Of a DNA stretch of 7,266 nucleotides, positions 1 to 4,394 are shown in pieces. Each line of letters begins with the position of its first letter. Position 1 is the stretch's first letter. Location: contig JAOUPE010000081.1 of the NCBI GenBank assembly GCA_029880025.1, positions 1 through 7,266 of the forward strand, in the 5' to 3' direction. The DNA comes from Caldifarciminota bacterium (lineage in GTDB: Bacteria > Hydrothermota > Tepidihabitantia > Tepidihabitantales > JAOUPE01). The translations under genes and the position numbers were made by a program. Under the pieces are notes generated by a model. That model was not told the DNA's origin. It did no database searches and worked only from the letters and a program-made list of their open reading frames with translations.

Positions 1-371
1 GAGGTTGACGATATAATTCCCTCACTCTTCATCGCATACAATCTGACGAAGCCGACCGCAATCTTAGACAAAACATAGGTTACTGAAATGATTGCGACCA
101 CAATCAGAATTTTATGAAGCGTGCTGGTTAGAGTCTGACTGATTTGGAGATTAGGAATTGCTGCATAAAAACCAGCCAAAACGAACCAGACTATCGGCAT
201 CCGCCGAAGCGAAGAGATGATTATTTCGTCGCCTTCCCATTTAGTTCTTGTCGCTAACTTTCGAATTCTCCTAAGAATAATTTTATCAAAGATTAGCCCA
301 AGCAAAAAACCACCAATAATTAACGATAACGGCAATATCAAACTTGTGATTTTTAAAAGTTCACTAAACAT
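1..371 (-). CDS. MscS-family mechanosensitive channel, N-terminal part (runs off window)
   Basis: I translated this by hand on the minus strand. It gives 123 residues before the window ends, so the gene is cut at its 3' end by the window edge and is not broken. Three hydrophobic stretches are visible at about residues 9-29, 58-74 and 87-107. A basic linker (FDKIILRRIRKLATRTKWEGDEII, in part) lies between the first two. This layout, with a 'R..R.LA..T.WEGDE' loop followed by 'LRR.P..WF.L.G.Y.A.P', is typical of the N-terminal membrane part of MscS-like channels, which open under membrane tension and release solutes during osmotic downshock. The pore helix and cytoplasmic beta domain would lie outside the window. 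ATG 371 overlaps the last 8 nt of the upstream small ORF (GTT TAG read in another frame), so translation is probably coupled. No strong ribosome binding site of its own is visible. Family assignment is fairly secure, subtype is not. Confidence 0.8.
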   Translation of the reverse strand, partial: MFSELLKITSLILPLSLIIGGFLLGLIFDKIILRRIRKLATRTKWEGDEIIISSLRRMPIVWFVLAGFYAAIPNLQISQTLTSTLHKILIVVAIISVTYVLSKIAVGFVRLYAMKSEGIISST

Positions 372-528
372 TTTCCAACTCAAGTCCAAATAATCGTTCA
401 ATATTGAATATATCTATATTAATTAATCCTCTTTGAAACAAGGAATTAAATAGAATTTTATTTGATGCGATAGGATGAAAACCTTGCTTATACCGAATAA
501 TTGCAAATGGTTTAACTGATTTTTTCAT
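364..528 (-). CDS. small uncharacterised protein, 54 aa, overlapping the MscS-type gene
   Basis: This is a short open frame of 54 residues starting MKKSVKPFAIIRYKQGFHPI and ending ERLFGLELENV. Its case as a real gene rests on three things seen in the sequence. A GGGGTG ribosome binding site sits 4 nt before the ATG. Its TAG (364-366) overlaps the ATG of the MscS-type gene by 8 nt in a different frame. A strong promoter lies upstream in the same orientation. The protein is basic at the N-terminus, has no transmembrane stretch or signal peptide, and carries no motif I recognise. It may be a cytosolic partner or leader of the channel, or it may act only by coupling translation. The function is unknown. 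Its leader sequence GGGGTGAAAATG is identical to that of the partial gene at the right end of the window. Confidence 0.65.
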   Translation of the reverse strand: MKKSVKPFAIIRYKQGFHPIASNKILFNSLFQRGLINIDIFNIERLFGLELENV

Positions 529-540
529 TTTCACCCCATT

Positions 541-566
541 CCTGAATTATTCAAACTAATTCCAGG
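541..566 (-). promoter_or_regulatory. leader hairpin just before the small-ORF ribosome binding site
   Basis: CCTGGAATTA and TAATTCAGG flank a 7-nt loop (GTTTGAA on the minus strand). They pair over 9 bp with one bulged G. The hairpin ends a few bases before the GGGGTG ribosome binding site at about 532-537, inside the leader predicted from the 660-688 promoter. There is no U-tract after it, so it is not an intrinsic terminator. It could modulate ribosome access or transcript stability. Regulatory function is inferred from position only. Confidence 0.4.
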
Positions 567-659
567 TTCGGTCGAGTTCTAAGTCTATGAATATATGATT
601 TTTAAAAGATATTCTATCGTTAATCTCTTTTTGCGTATTCGAGAATTTTATCTAAGTTT

Positions 660-688
660 ATAATATACTTAATTTTTAGAATTGTCAA
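660..688 (-). promoter_or_regulatory. sigma70-type promoter for small ORF / MscS-type gene
   Basis: On the minus strand TTGACA (683-688, a perfect -35 consensus) is followed after exactly 17 nt by TATTAT (660-665, 5 of 6 matches to the -10 consensus). Transcription would start near 652-654, giving a leader of about 125 nt before the small-ORF ATG at 528. The surroundings are AT-rich and no other gene lies between. This is the best promoter match in the window. The stretch 567-835 otherwise shows only AT-rich intergenic sequence. Confidence 0.7.
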
Positions 689-841
689 CTAATTATTTTA
701 TTTGTTCAATACGATATTTAGAAAAATATTATTTATAAGTAACGCTCGAATTGATCAATAATTTCTTCTATGTCTCTGATTTTTAATATCTTATATTAAA
801 TTTTCCTTAGGGAACCATCTAGTTCTGAGGGTGACACCTTA

Positions 842-903
842 GGTTGCTTAGGTGGGTCGCCTAGGTTTAGGAGGCTATTTACGAGGTCGCCTCCTGAGCA
901 ACC
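842..903. repeat. GC-rich inverted-repeat region with two competing hairpins
   Basis: This GC-rich island lies in AT-rich intergenic DNA between the channel promoter and the IS remnant. GGTTGCTTAGGTGG (842-855) pairs with CCTCCTGAGCAACC (890-903) with 12 Watson-Crick pairs, one possible G-U and one mismatch. The same right-hand bases also pair in a tighter hairpin, AGGAGGC (869-875) with GCCTCCT (889-895). The two folds exclude each other. GGTCGCCT occurs twice, at 855-862 and 885-892, 30 bp apart. The composition and the GAGG/GCCTCC words resemble the 12-bp array at 1691-1918, so this may be a decayed relative. No gene is convincing between 690 and 993. Confidence 0.45.
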
Positions 904-993
904 AATATAGTTATACTTGCTAACGTCTTTTTGGTCCTCCGAATCTTCCAGTGTTTTTTAAATCGTGGCGGAATTTGAGCCAGGGCGTATTAG

Positions 994-1488
994 CTAGTGT
1001 GGTGTAACTAACGCTTCTTTACAATGATTGATCTTGGTCAAGAACATACTCGCTGTCTTGGTCCAGATAAATTTCTTTGGAGTCTGATTATAGTGTGCAA
1101 GATACTCCTCTATCGCCCGAATTAGTTCCTTAACACTTTTAAACGTCCCACGCCGTAGGTATTGGTGTCATCCGCGCCAAAGCTTGAATCTGACTCTTCT
1201 CATCTACGGACAAAACCAAAGCCTTGTCCGGAGGGTTAAGATAAAGTCCTACAACATCTTGTACCTTCTGGGCAAACCGAGGGTCGTGAGACAATTTGAA
1301 CCGTTCAAGCCGGTGGGGTTGTAACCCATACTGCTTCCAAATCCTTTGAACCGTCATATGAGATACCCTTTGGGCGTTGGCATGGTGCGTGTACTCCAAT
1401 GTGTAGCAGTTGCCGGTTTTGTATTCAACGTCTGATTGACGATTTGCCCGATAGTCTCAGGTGATAGTTGTTTCTTACGACCAGATTG
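994..1488 (-). pseudogene. IS630-family DDE transposase, frameshifted and internally deleted
   Basis: Three pieces of one transposase lie in order on the minus strand. Piece 1 (about 1488-1390) reads SGRKKQLSPETIGQIV... then ATHWSTRTM. A one-base loss after the ATG near 1383 moves the frame. Piece 2 (about 1385-1165) reads RVSHMTVQRIWKQYGLQPHR, the HTH typical of IS630, then LVLSVDEKSQIQAL, which holds the first catalytic Asp of the DDE triad. It breaks off just after that motif. Piece 3, in another frame (about 1172-994), reads YLRRGTFKSVKELIRAIEEY and FIWTKTAS, the usual IS630 C-terminus, ending at TAG 994-996. The missing middle, roughly 170 residues, would have carried the second Asp and the Glu, so the enzyme cannot work. 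The extreme N-terminus before SGRKKQ is also lost, with a TGA at 1489-1491. The family call is confident. The exact deletion junction (about 1165-1172) is approximate. Confidence 0.9.
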
Positions 1489-1567
1489 TCAAGTTATTTC
1501 AGTTACATCACATTAGTAGCTTTGGAAAATGCGATAAAAGGGACTCTGGATAAAATCGGTGTTTCAA

Positions 1568-1582
1568 TCCGCCACAGGCGGA
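1568..1582. repeat. perfect short palindrome TCCGCC-ACA-GGCGGA
   Basis: Six perfectly paired GC-rich bases surround a 3-nt loop. It lies between the transposase remnant and the proposed right end of the element. GTTTCAA directly precedes it. Palindromes of the TCCGCC...GGCGGA kind are often dispersed in bacterial genomes. Only one copy is present here, so its status cannot be judged from this window. Confidence 0.5.
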
Positions 1583-1647
1583 CTGGACCGAAAATTGGAT
1601 AAAGACCTATTAGAAAAAATTAAAAAATGTGTGCTGGACCGAAAATT
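1583..1647. repeat. 14-bp direct repeat CTGGACCGAAAATT, two copies
   Basis: The same 14 bases occur at 1583-1596 and 1634-1647, 51 bp apart and without mismatch. The second copy continues into TTAGCCAC, the proposed right end of the IS630 remnant. The first copy follows the GC-rich palindrome directly. The likely explanation is a partial duplication or a nested second end of a related element. A protein-binding role near the element end is also possible. Confidence 0.6.
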
Positions 1648-1690
1648 TTAGCCACAAAACATAGCTTTTGATTTTAAGATGTTGATATGT

Positions 1691-1918
1691 GTTTGCCTCC
1701 CTGTCTGTATCCCAGGCTGCTTAGGGGTCTACCCCCCTGTCTGCTCCCGAGTCTGCTTCCGAGTCTGCCCCGAAGTCTGCTCCTGAGTCTGTTACCGAGT
1801 CTGCCCCGGAGTCGGTTCCTGAGTCTGCTTCCGAGTCTATCCCTGAGTCTAATCCGGAGTCAACTTCCGAGTCTGCCTCCGAGTCTACTTAGGAGACCAC
1901 CCCCTAGACGGTACCCCC
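1691..1918. repeat. tandem array of nineteen 12-bp units, consensus near GTCTGCTTCCGA
   Basis: Cutting from 1691 in steps of 12 gives nineteen units with no insertion or deletion. The central units are closest to consensus, for example GTCTGCTTCCGA at 1751-1762 and again at 1823-1834, while the end units are decayed. Substitutions are numerous. Because 12 is a multiple of 3, several frames stay open. The plus frame through 1740 reads repeats of Ser-Ala-Pro-Glu type (SAPE, SASE, SVTE, SIPE) but is closed by TAG at 1722-1724, 1890-1892 and 1905-1907. A minus frame (1888-1721) reads DSGA/DSEA repeats but lacks a usual start codon. An 84-residue Leu/Pro-rich plus frame (1687-1941) has an ATG but no ribosome binding site. 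The array is much more GC-rich than its neighbours. It may be a decayed repeat-protein segment or a non-coding minisatellite. Confidence 0.85.
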
Positions 1919-1973
1919 TCCCATTGACGAAAATACGATAAGCGATTGACGAGAGACGACTTGGAAGAAAATT

Positions 1974-2002
1974 TTGCTTGATTTTAGGTATATTAATAAT
2001 AT
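1974..2002 (+). promoter_or_regulatory. candidate promoter of the HTH regulator gene
   Basis: TTGCTT (1974-1979) and TAATAT (1997-2002) are separated by 17 nt. Each matches the sigma70 consensus in four of six or better. Transcription would start around 2008-2010, only about 10 nt before ATG 2018, so the mRNA would be nearly leaderless. That fits the lack of a ribosome binding site before this gene. Just upstream, ATTGACGA occurs twice (1923-1930 and 1945-1952), 22 bp apart, about two helical turns. This could be an operator for autoregulation, but that is speculative. Confidence 0.45.
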
Positions 2003-2017
2003 ACTTTTTATGACTTA

Positions 2018-2416
2018 ATGATGCCTAAAGAAATAGCAAAATATACCGAAGAGATAGCAAAACTTTTAATAAAAGTTCGACAAAAAGCAAATTTGTCACA
2101 AACCGAAGTGGCTAAACGAATTGGTTTGTCCCTAAAATCAGGAAAGGGTTATATCTCGCATTTGGAAAAAGGGCGAATCAAGAACCCGCCAATTGGAACA
2201 ATCATGCTTTTTTTACGAGCCTGTGGTGCGTCCTGGGTAGAGTTTTTTAAGGAACTGGATAAGATAGATTTTAAGCTGAGACATGAAAAGATGATTGCTC
2301 AAGTCTATCCGCCACCAACCCAAAGAAAAATTCAACGGGATGCGACCCAGCACTTATTTTATGTATTACGTATACCTAAACACATCTTAAGCGACGCCTG
2401 TCTAATTCATTATTAA
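2018..2416 (+). CDS. XRE/Cro-type helix-turn-helix regulator with altered C-terminus
   Basis: This is a 132-residue protein with an HTH_XRE domain at about residues 13-75. LSQTEVAKRIGLS (26-38) is the first part of the DNA-binding unit and KGYISHLEKGRIKNPPIGTI (43-62) holds the recognition helix and the following turn. The region up to RKIQRDA (103-109) looks like one continuous family-like sequence. From codon 110 on, the coding sequence lies inside an 84-bp structure bounded by 16-bp inverted repeats, and the stop codon TAA 2414-2416 is part of the right arm. The last 23 residues are therefore probably foreign, and the native C-terminal region is probably lost. Two ATGs (2018, 2021) are available. 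There is no ribosome binding site, but a close promoter makes leaderless translation possible. It stands alone, between the repeat zone and the envelope genes. Targets are unknown. It could be a repressor, or a part of a former element or toxin-antitoxin pair. Confidence 0.8.
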   Translation: MMPKEIAKYTEEIAKLLIKVRQKANLSQTEVAKRIGLSLKSGKGYISHLEKGRIKNPPIGTIMLFLRACGASWVEFFKELDKIDFKLRHEKMIAQVYPPPTQRKIQRDATQHLFYVLRIPKHILSDACLIHY

Positions 2417-2429
2417 AATAAGTGCTGGG
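2346..2429. repeat. 84-bp structure with perfect 16-bp terminal inverted repeats
   Basis: CCCAGCACTTATTTTA (2346-2361) is repeated exactly in inverse orientation at 2414-2429, enclosing 52 bp. No further pairing extends inward or outward and no target-site duplication is obvious. The size and perfect ends suggest a tiny non-autonomous insertion (MITE-like). The transcript could also fold into a 16-bp stem with a large loop. It overlaps the 3' end of the HTH gene and supplies its stop codon. Without a U-tract it is not a standard terminator. Confidence 0.75.
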
Positions 2430-2536
2430 CAGGAATGAAGATGGTTACTGAGAAATGGCAAGGAGCCGGTTAAGACTGAATCTTCTTTTTGGTATTAAGA
2501 CATTATCAATCTAATCCATATCGCTGGCATCGTTAA

Positions 2537-2713
2537 GAAATCGCCGAAATCAAGACCGCTAATGAATTTTTCAGCATTCTTTAACGAATGGTTTGACAAG
2601 AAGATAAATTGTTCTATAATCAAGTTGACTTGAGCAAAGTGCAAGTGATTGGCGACCTAACCGGTATTATCTTTCAACCATTCAAATATATCTTTTGGCT
2701 GAGTAAATTTTAA
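2537..2713 (+). pseudogene. possible decayed gene remnant
   Basis: The 2430-2713 stretch has no intact gene. One frame reads EIAEIKTANEFFSIL (2537-2581), stop, RMV, stop, then 38 open codons (2597-2710) including VDLSKVQVIGDLTGIIFQPF and ending at TAA 2711-2713. The residue mix looks protein-like. The last stop sits directly before the ribosome binding site of the next gene, as expected for a former upstream operon member. There is no start codon or ribosome binding site, the frame has three earlier in-frame stops (2534, 2582 and 2594), and I recognise no family. Chance openness over 38 codons cannot be excluded. Confidence 0.3.
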
Positions 2714-2714
2714 A

Positions 2715-2722
2715 AAGGAGGT
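2715..2722 (+). promoter_or_regulatory. ribosome binding site AAGGAGGT before a triple ATG
   Basis: A perfect Shine-Dalgarno is followed by three consecutive ATG codons at 2725, 2728 and 2731. AGGAGG ends 3, 6 and 9 nt before them. The first is too close for good initiation, so 2728 or 2731 is the likelier true start. The difference is two residues at the front of a signal peptide. Confidence 0.7.
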
Positions 2723-2724
2723 AA

Positions 2725-3444
2725 ATGATGATGAGGCGAATCAGTTATCTTATCCTTGGATTCGTTTGGTTAGGAAATCTTCTTTTCGTGTCTCAAGCTT
2801 TAGCTGAAGATAAAACTTTTTCAATCGGTATCCGAATCGGACCATTCACGCCCTTAGATGCTCAAATTAAAGGTTTTAGAATAGTATACTTCGAATCAAC
2901 CGAAGCCCAGGAAGGTGTCATAGTTTCTGGATTTGGTACTGGATCAGATGTTAATCTTCATTTTAATTATGATTTTTCAAATTGGGGATTGATGCTGGCT
3001 GGCGGTTTTCGTCTGCTGCAAGAAAATAGGATTGATTTGAATCATATCTATGGTAGAGATATGTTCGAAAACCGGCTGAATATTTTTCCGATAACCTTAA
3101 GCTCAGTCTATAAAATAAAGATTCCTGATTCCCGAACGATTCCTTATCTTGGCTTAGGTTTAGGAATCTATTTTGCCGAATGGGAAACAAAACATTGGAT
3201 GTGGCGGGATGAAGTGCTGACTCGATATTGGCTAAAAGGTTCGGCAAAACCTTTGGGTATCCATTTCTTAAGCGGTTTCAATGCTTTTATTTATCATGAT
3301 ATATTTCTTAATTGCGAGTTCAGATATAGTCTGATTGAAGGCGATTGGAAAATCAAAGACGTTGATAGAAATACTCAAACCGAATATCAAAAGCTTAATA
3401 TTGGCGGAGCCTCAATTAATCTCGGTTTAGGCTATAGTTTTTAA
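2725..3444 (+). CDS. secreted outer-membrane beta-barrel protein
   Basis: This 239-residue protein (237 if started at 2731) begins with a clear signal peptide: basic MRR, a hydrophobic core to about residue 22, and a probable cleavage after ALA at residue 27. The mature part has alternating polar and hydrophobic residues with many aromatic residues and glycines, such as SIGIRIGPF near 33-41, YLGLGLGIYFAEWE at 141-154 and HFLSGFNAFIY at 180-190. It ends in GLGYSF, with the terminal Phe that the BAM machinery typically recognises. These features fit a small beta-barrel of perhaps 8-10 strands in the outer membrane. Whether it is a porin, adhesin or structural protein cannot be told. It shares the strand motif F-A/V-E-W with the second barrel gene two positions downstream, so the two may be distant paralogues. 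It opens the rightward gene cluster, and a DUF3795 gene follows after 23 nt. Confidence 0.75.
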   Translation: MMMRRISYLILGFVWLGNLLFVSQALAEDKTFSIGIRIGPFTPLDAQIKGFRIVYFESTEAQEGVIVSGFGTGSDVNLHFNYDFSNWGLMLAGGFRLLQENRIDLNHIYGRDMFENRLNIFPITLSSVYKIKIPDSRTIPYLGLGLGIYFAEWETKHWMWRDEVLTRYWLKGSAKPLGIHFLSGFNAFIYHDIFLNCEFRYSLIEGDWKIKDVDRNTQTEYQKLNIGGASINLGLGYSF

Positions 3445-3467
3445 ACTAATTGAAATGAGATGTTAGG

Positions 3468-3815
3468 ATGGATAAAATGATTGCGTTCTGTGGAATTAAT
3501 TGTTCAGAATGTCCGGCACTTATCGCTACTCAAAAGAATGACGATATCGAGCGAAGAAAAGTAGCAGAATTGTGGAATAAAGAATATAAGGCTAATCTTA
3601 AACCCGAAGATATTAATTGCTTTGGATGTTTGACCGAATCCGAACAAGTTTTTAATTACTGCCAAGTGTGTGAAATCAGGAAATGCGGCAAAGGACGAAA
3701 GATTCAAAATTGTGCGCATTGCGTTGATTACTCATGCGAATTACTGAATAAGTTCTTGGCAAAGGATTGTAAAGCCAAAGCCAATTTAGCCGAAATCAGA
3801 AAGACTTTAAAATAG
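3468..3815 (+). CDS. DUF3795 domain-containing cysteine-rich protein
   Basis: This is a 115-residue cytosolic protein with the hallmark start of DUF3795, MIAFCGINCSECPA. Twelve Cys are spread along the chain, grouped as C8-C12-C15, C51-C54, C65-C68-C73, C82-C85-C90 and C101. CxxC pairs (51/54, 65/68, 82/85) suggest binding of zinc or an iron-sulfur cluster. The length is normal for the family, whose function is unknown. Two starts are possible: ATG 3468 gives MDKMIAFCG, while ATG 3477 gives MIAFCG, which is common in the family and has AGGA 8 nt upstream. It lies between two outer-membrane barrel genes, 23 nt after the first and 33 nt before the second, which suggests co-transcription but not a shared role. 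The family call is confident and the metal-binding role is inferred from the Cys pattern. Confidence 0.85.
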   Translation: MDKMIAFCGINCSECPALIATQKNDDIERRKVAELWNKEYKANLKPEDINCFGCLTESEQVFNYCQVCEIRKCGKGRKIQNCAHCVDYSCELLNKFLAKDCKAKANLAEIRKTLK

Positions 3816-3848
3816 AAATTTTAATTAACTTTAATAAGGAGGTCTAAT

Positions 3849-4334
3849 ATGAAGCGAGTAATTATAATCTCAATACTAATCGTCCTGTTTTGGTTCGTCA
3901 CGGTTAAAGCACAGGACAGCGGTTTTGGCATCGGAATCATTCTGGGTGACCCGACCGGGCTGAGTTTTAAACTCTGGACGACTTACACCACGGCAGTCGA
4001 TGCCGCAGTTGCCTGGTCGTTCCGAGACCATGATGCGCGCGACCATGATGCGAGAATTCATTTGCACGCCGATTACATTATCCATAACTTTGAATTAATA
4101 AAATTGGATTTCAACAAACTGCCGATTTATTATGGCATTGGCGGCAGGATTAAGTTTGTCGAGTGGGACGACCATCACAGCCGAATCGGCGTTCGTATCC
4201 CGCTCGGTTTGAACTTTATTCCAGCCAGGGTGCCTTTAGATTTTTTTGTCGAGATTGTCCCTTTACTCGATTTGGCACCAGAGGTTGAATTTGATTTCAA
4301 CGGAGGGATTGGATTTAGATATTTCTTTAAATAG
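3849..4334 (+). CDS. small outer-membrane beta-barrel protein
   Basis: This 161-residue protein has a signal peptide (MKR, hydrophobic residues 4-19, probable cleavage after VKA at 21). The mature part is a chain of amphipathic beta strands: GFGIGIILGDPTGLSFKLW (25-43), DAAVAWSF (51-58), LPIYYGIGGRIKFVEW (91-106), IGVRIPLGLNFI (113-124), DFFVEIVPLLDLAP (131-144) and NGGIGFRYFF (151-160). It resembles a widespread group of small 8-strand outer-membrane barrels (DUF3996/BAPKO_0422-like is the closest I can suggest). An excellent AGGAGGT ribosome binding site precedes ATG 3849. Between two strands the hexapeptide RDHDAR is duplicated at 59-69, probably a surface-loop expansion rich in His and Asp. 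The FVEW motif matches FAEW in the first barrel gene. The function is unknown. Confidence 0.75.
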   Translation: MKRVIIISILIVLFWFVTVKAQDSGFGIGIILGDPTGLSFKLWTTYTTAVDAAVAWSFRDHDARDHDARIHLHADYIIHNFELIKLDFNKLPIYYGIGGRIKFVEWDDHHSRIGVRIPLGLNFIPARVPLDFFVEIVPLLDLAPEVEFDFNGGIGFRYFFK

Positions 4335-4394
4335 GAAAAAATATAAATAAGTATCAGGAGTAGTCCTTCCCATATTTTGTTTTAATATATCAAC

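Larger units (their letters stand above)
965..1655 (-). mobile_element. remnant of an IS630-family insertion sequence
   Basis: The extent is a proposal. The transposase remnant inside is clear. The limits come from two sequences that resemble each other when read inward: GTGGCGGAATTTGAGCCAGG from 965 and GTGGCTAAAATTTTCGGTCC, the minus strand from 1655. They share GTGGC, AAxTTT and CCAG-like words but are well diverged. The span is about 690 bp. IS630 elements are usually about 1.0-1.2 kb, and the roughly 0.5 kb shortfall agrees with the internal deletion seen in the transposase. A TA target-site duplication, expected for this family, is not clearly visible at these limits. The element is certainly dead. 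Confidence 0.45.

Noticed and set aside
796..957. Minus-strand open stretch of 53 codons with LVNSLLNLGDPPKQPKV
   Set aside because: It looks mildly protein-like but has no ATG, GTG or TTG near its front and no ribosome binding site, and it overlaps the GC-rich hairpin island. At most it is debris.
1561..1589. GTTTCAATCC followed by a palindrome, resembling the start of a CRISPR repeat
   Set aside because: Only one copy exists and there is no repeat-spacer spacing or cas gene in the window. The GTTTCAAT start is suggestive but not enough.
1722..1907. Three in-frame TAG codons in the Ser-x-Pro-Glu frame, as possible amber recoding
   Set aside because: Other genes here end at TAG in normal positions (for example 6041-6043), and the TAGs fall at different unit positions, as expected from random mutation of serine or glutamate codons.
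1687..1941. 84-residue Leu/Pro/Ser-rich open frame across the 12-bp array
   Set aside because: The frame is open only because a 12-bp period without stops stays open. It has no ribosome binding site, and the residue pattern (LPSL repeats) looks like an off-frame reading.
2346..2429. Inverted repeat as an intrinsic terminator of the HTH gene
   Set aside because: The loop would be 52 nt and no U-run follows the right arm (GGGCAGGAATG), so it does not fit the terminator pattern.
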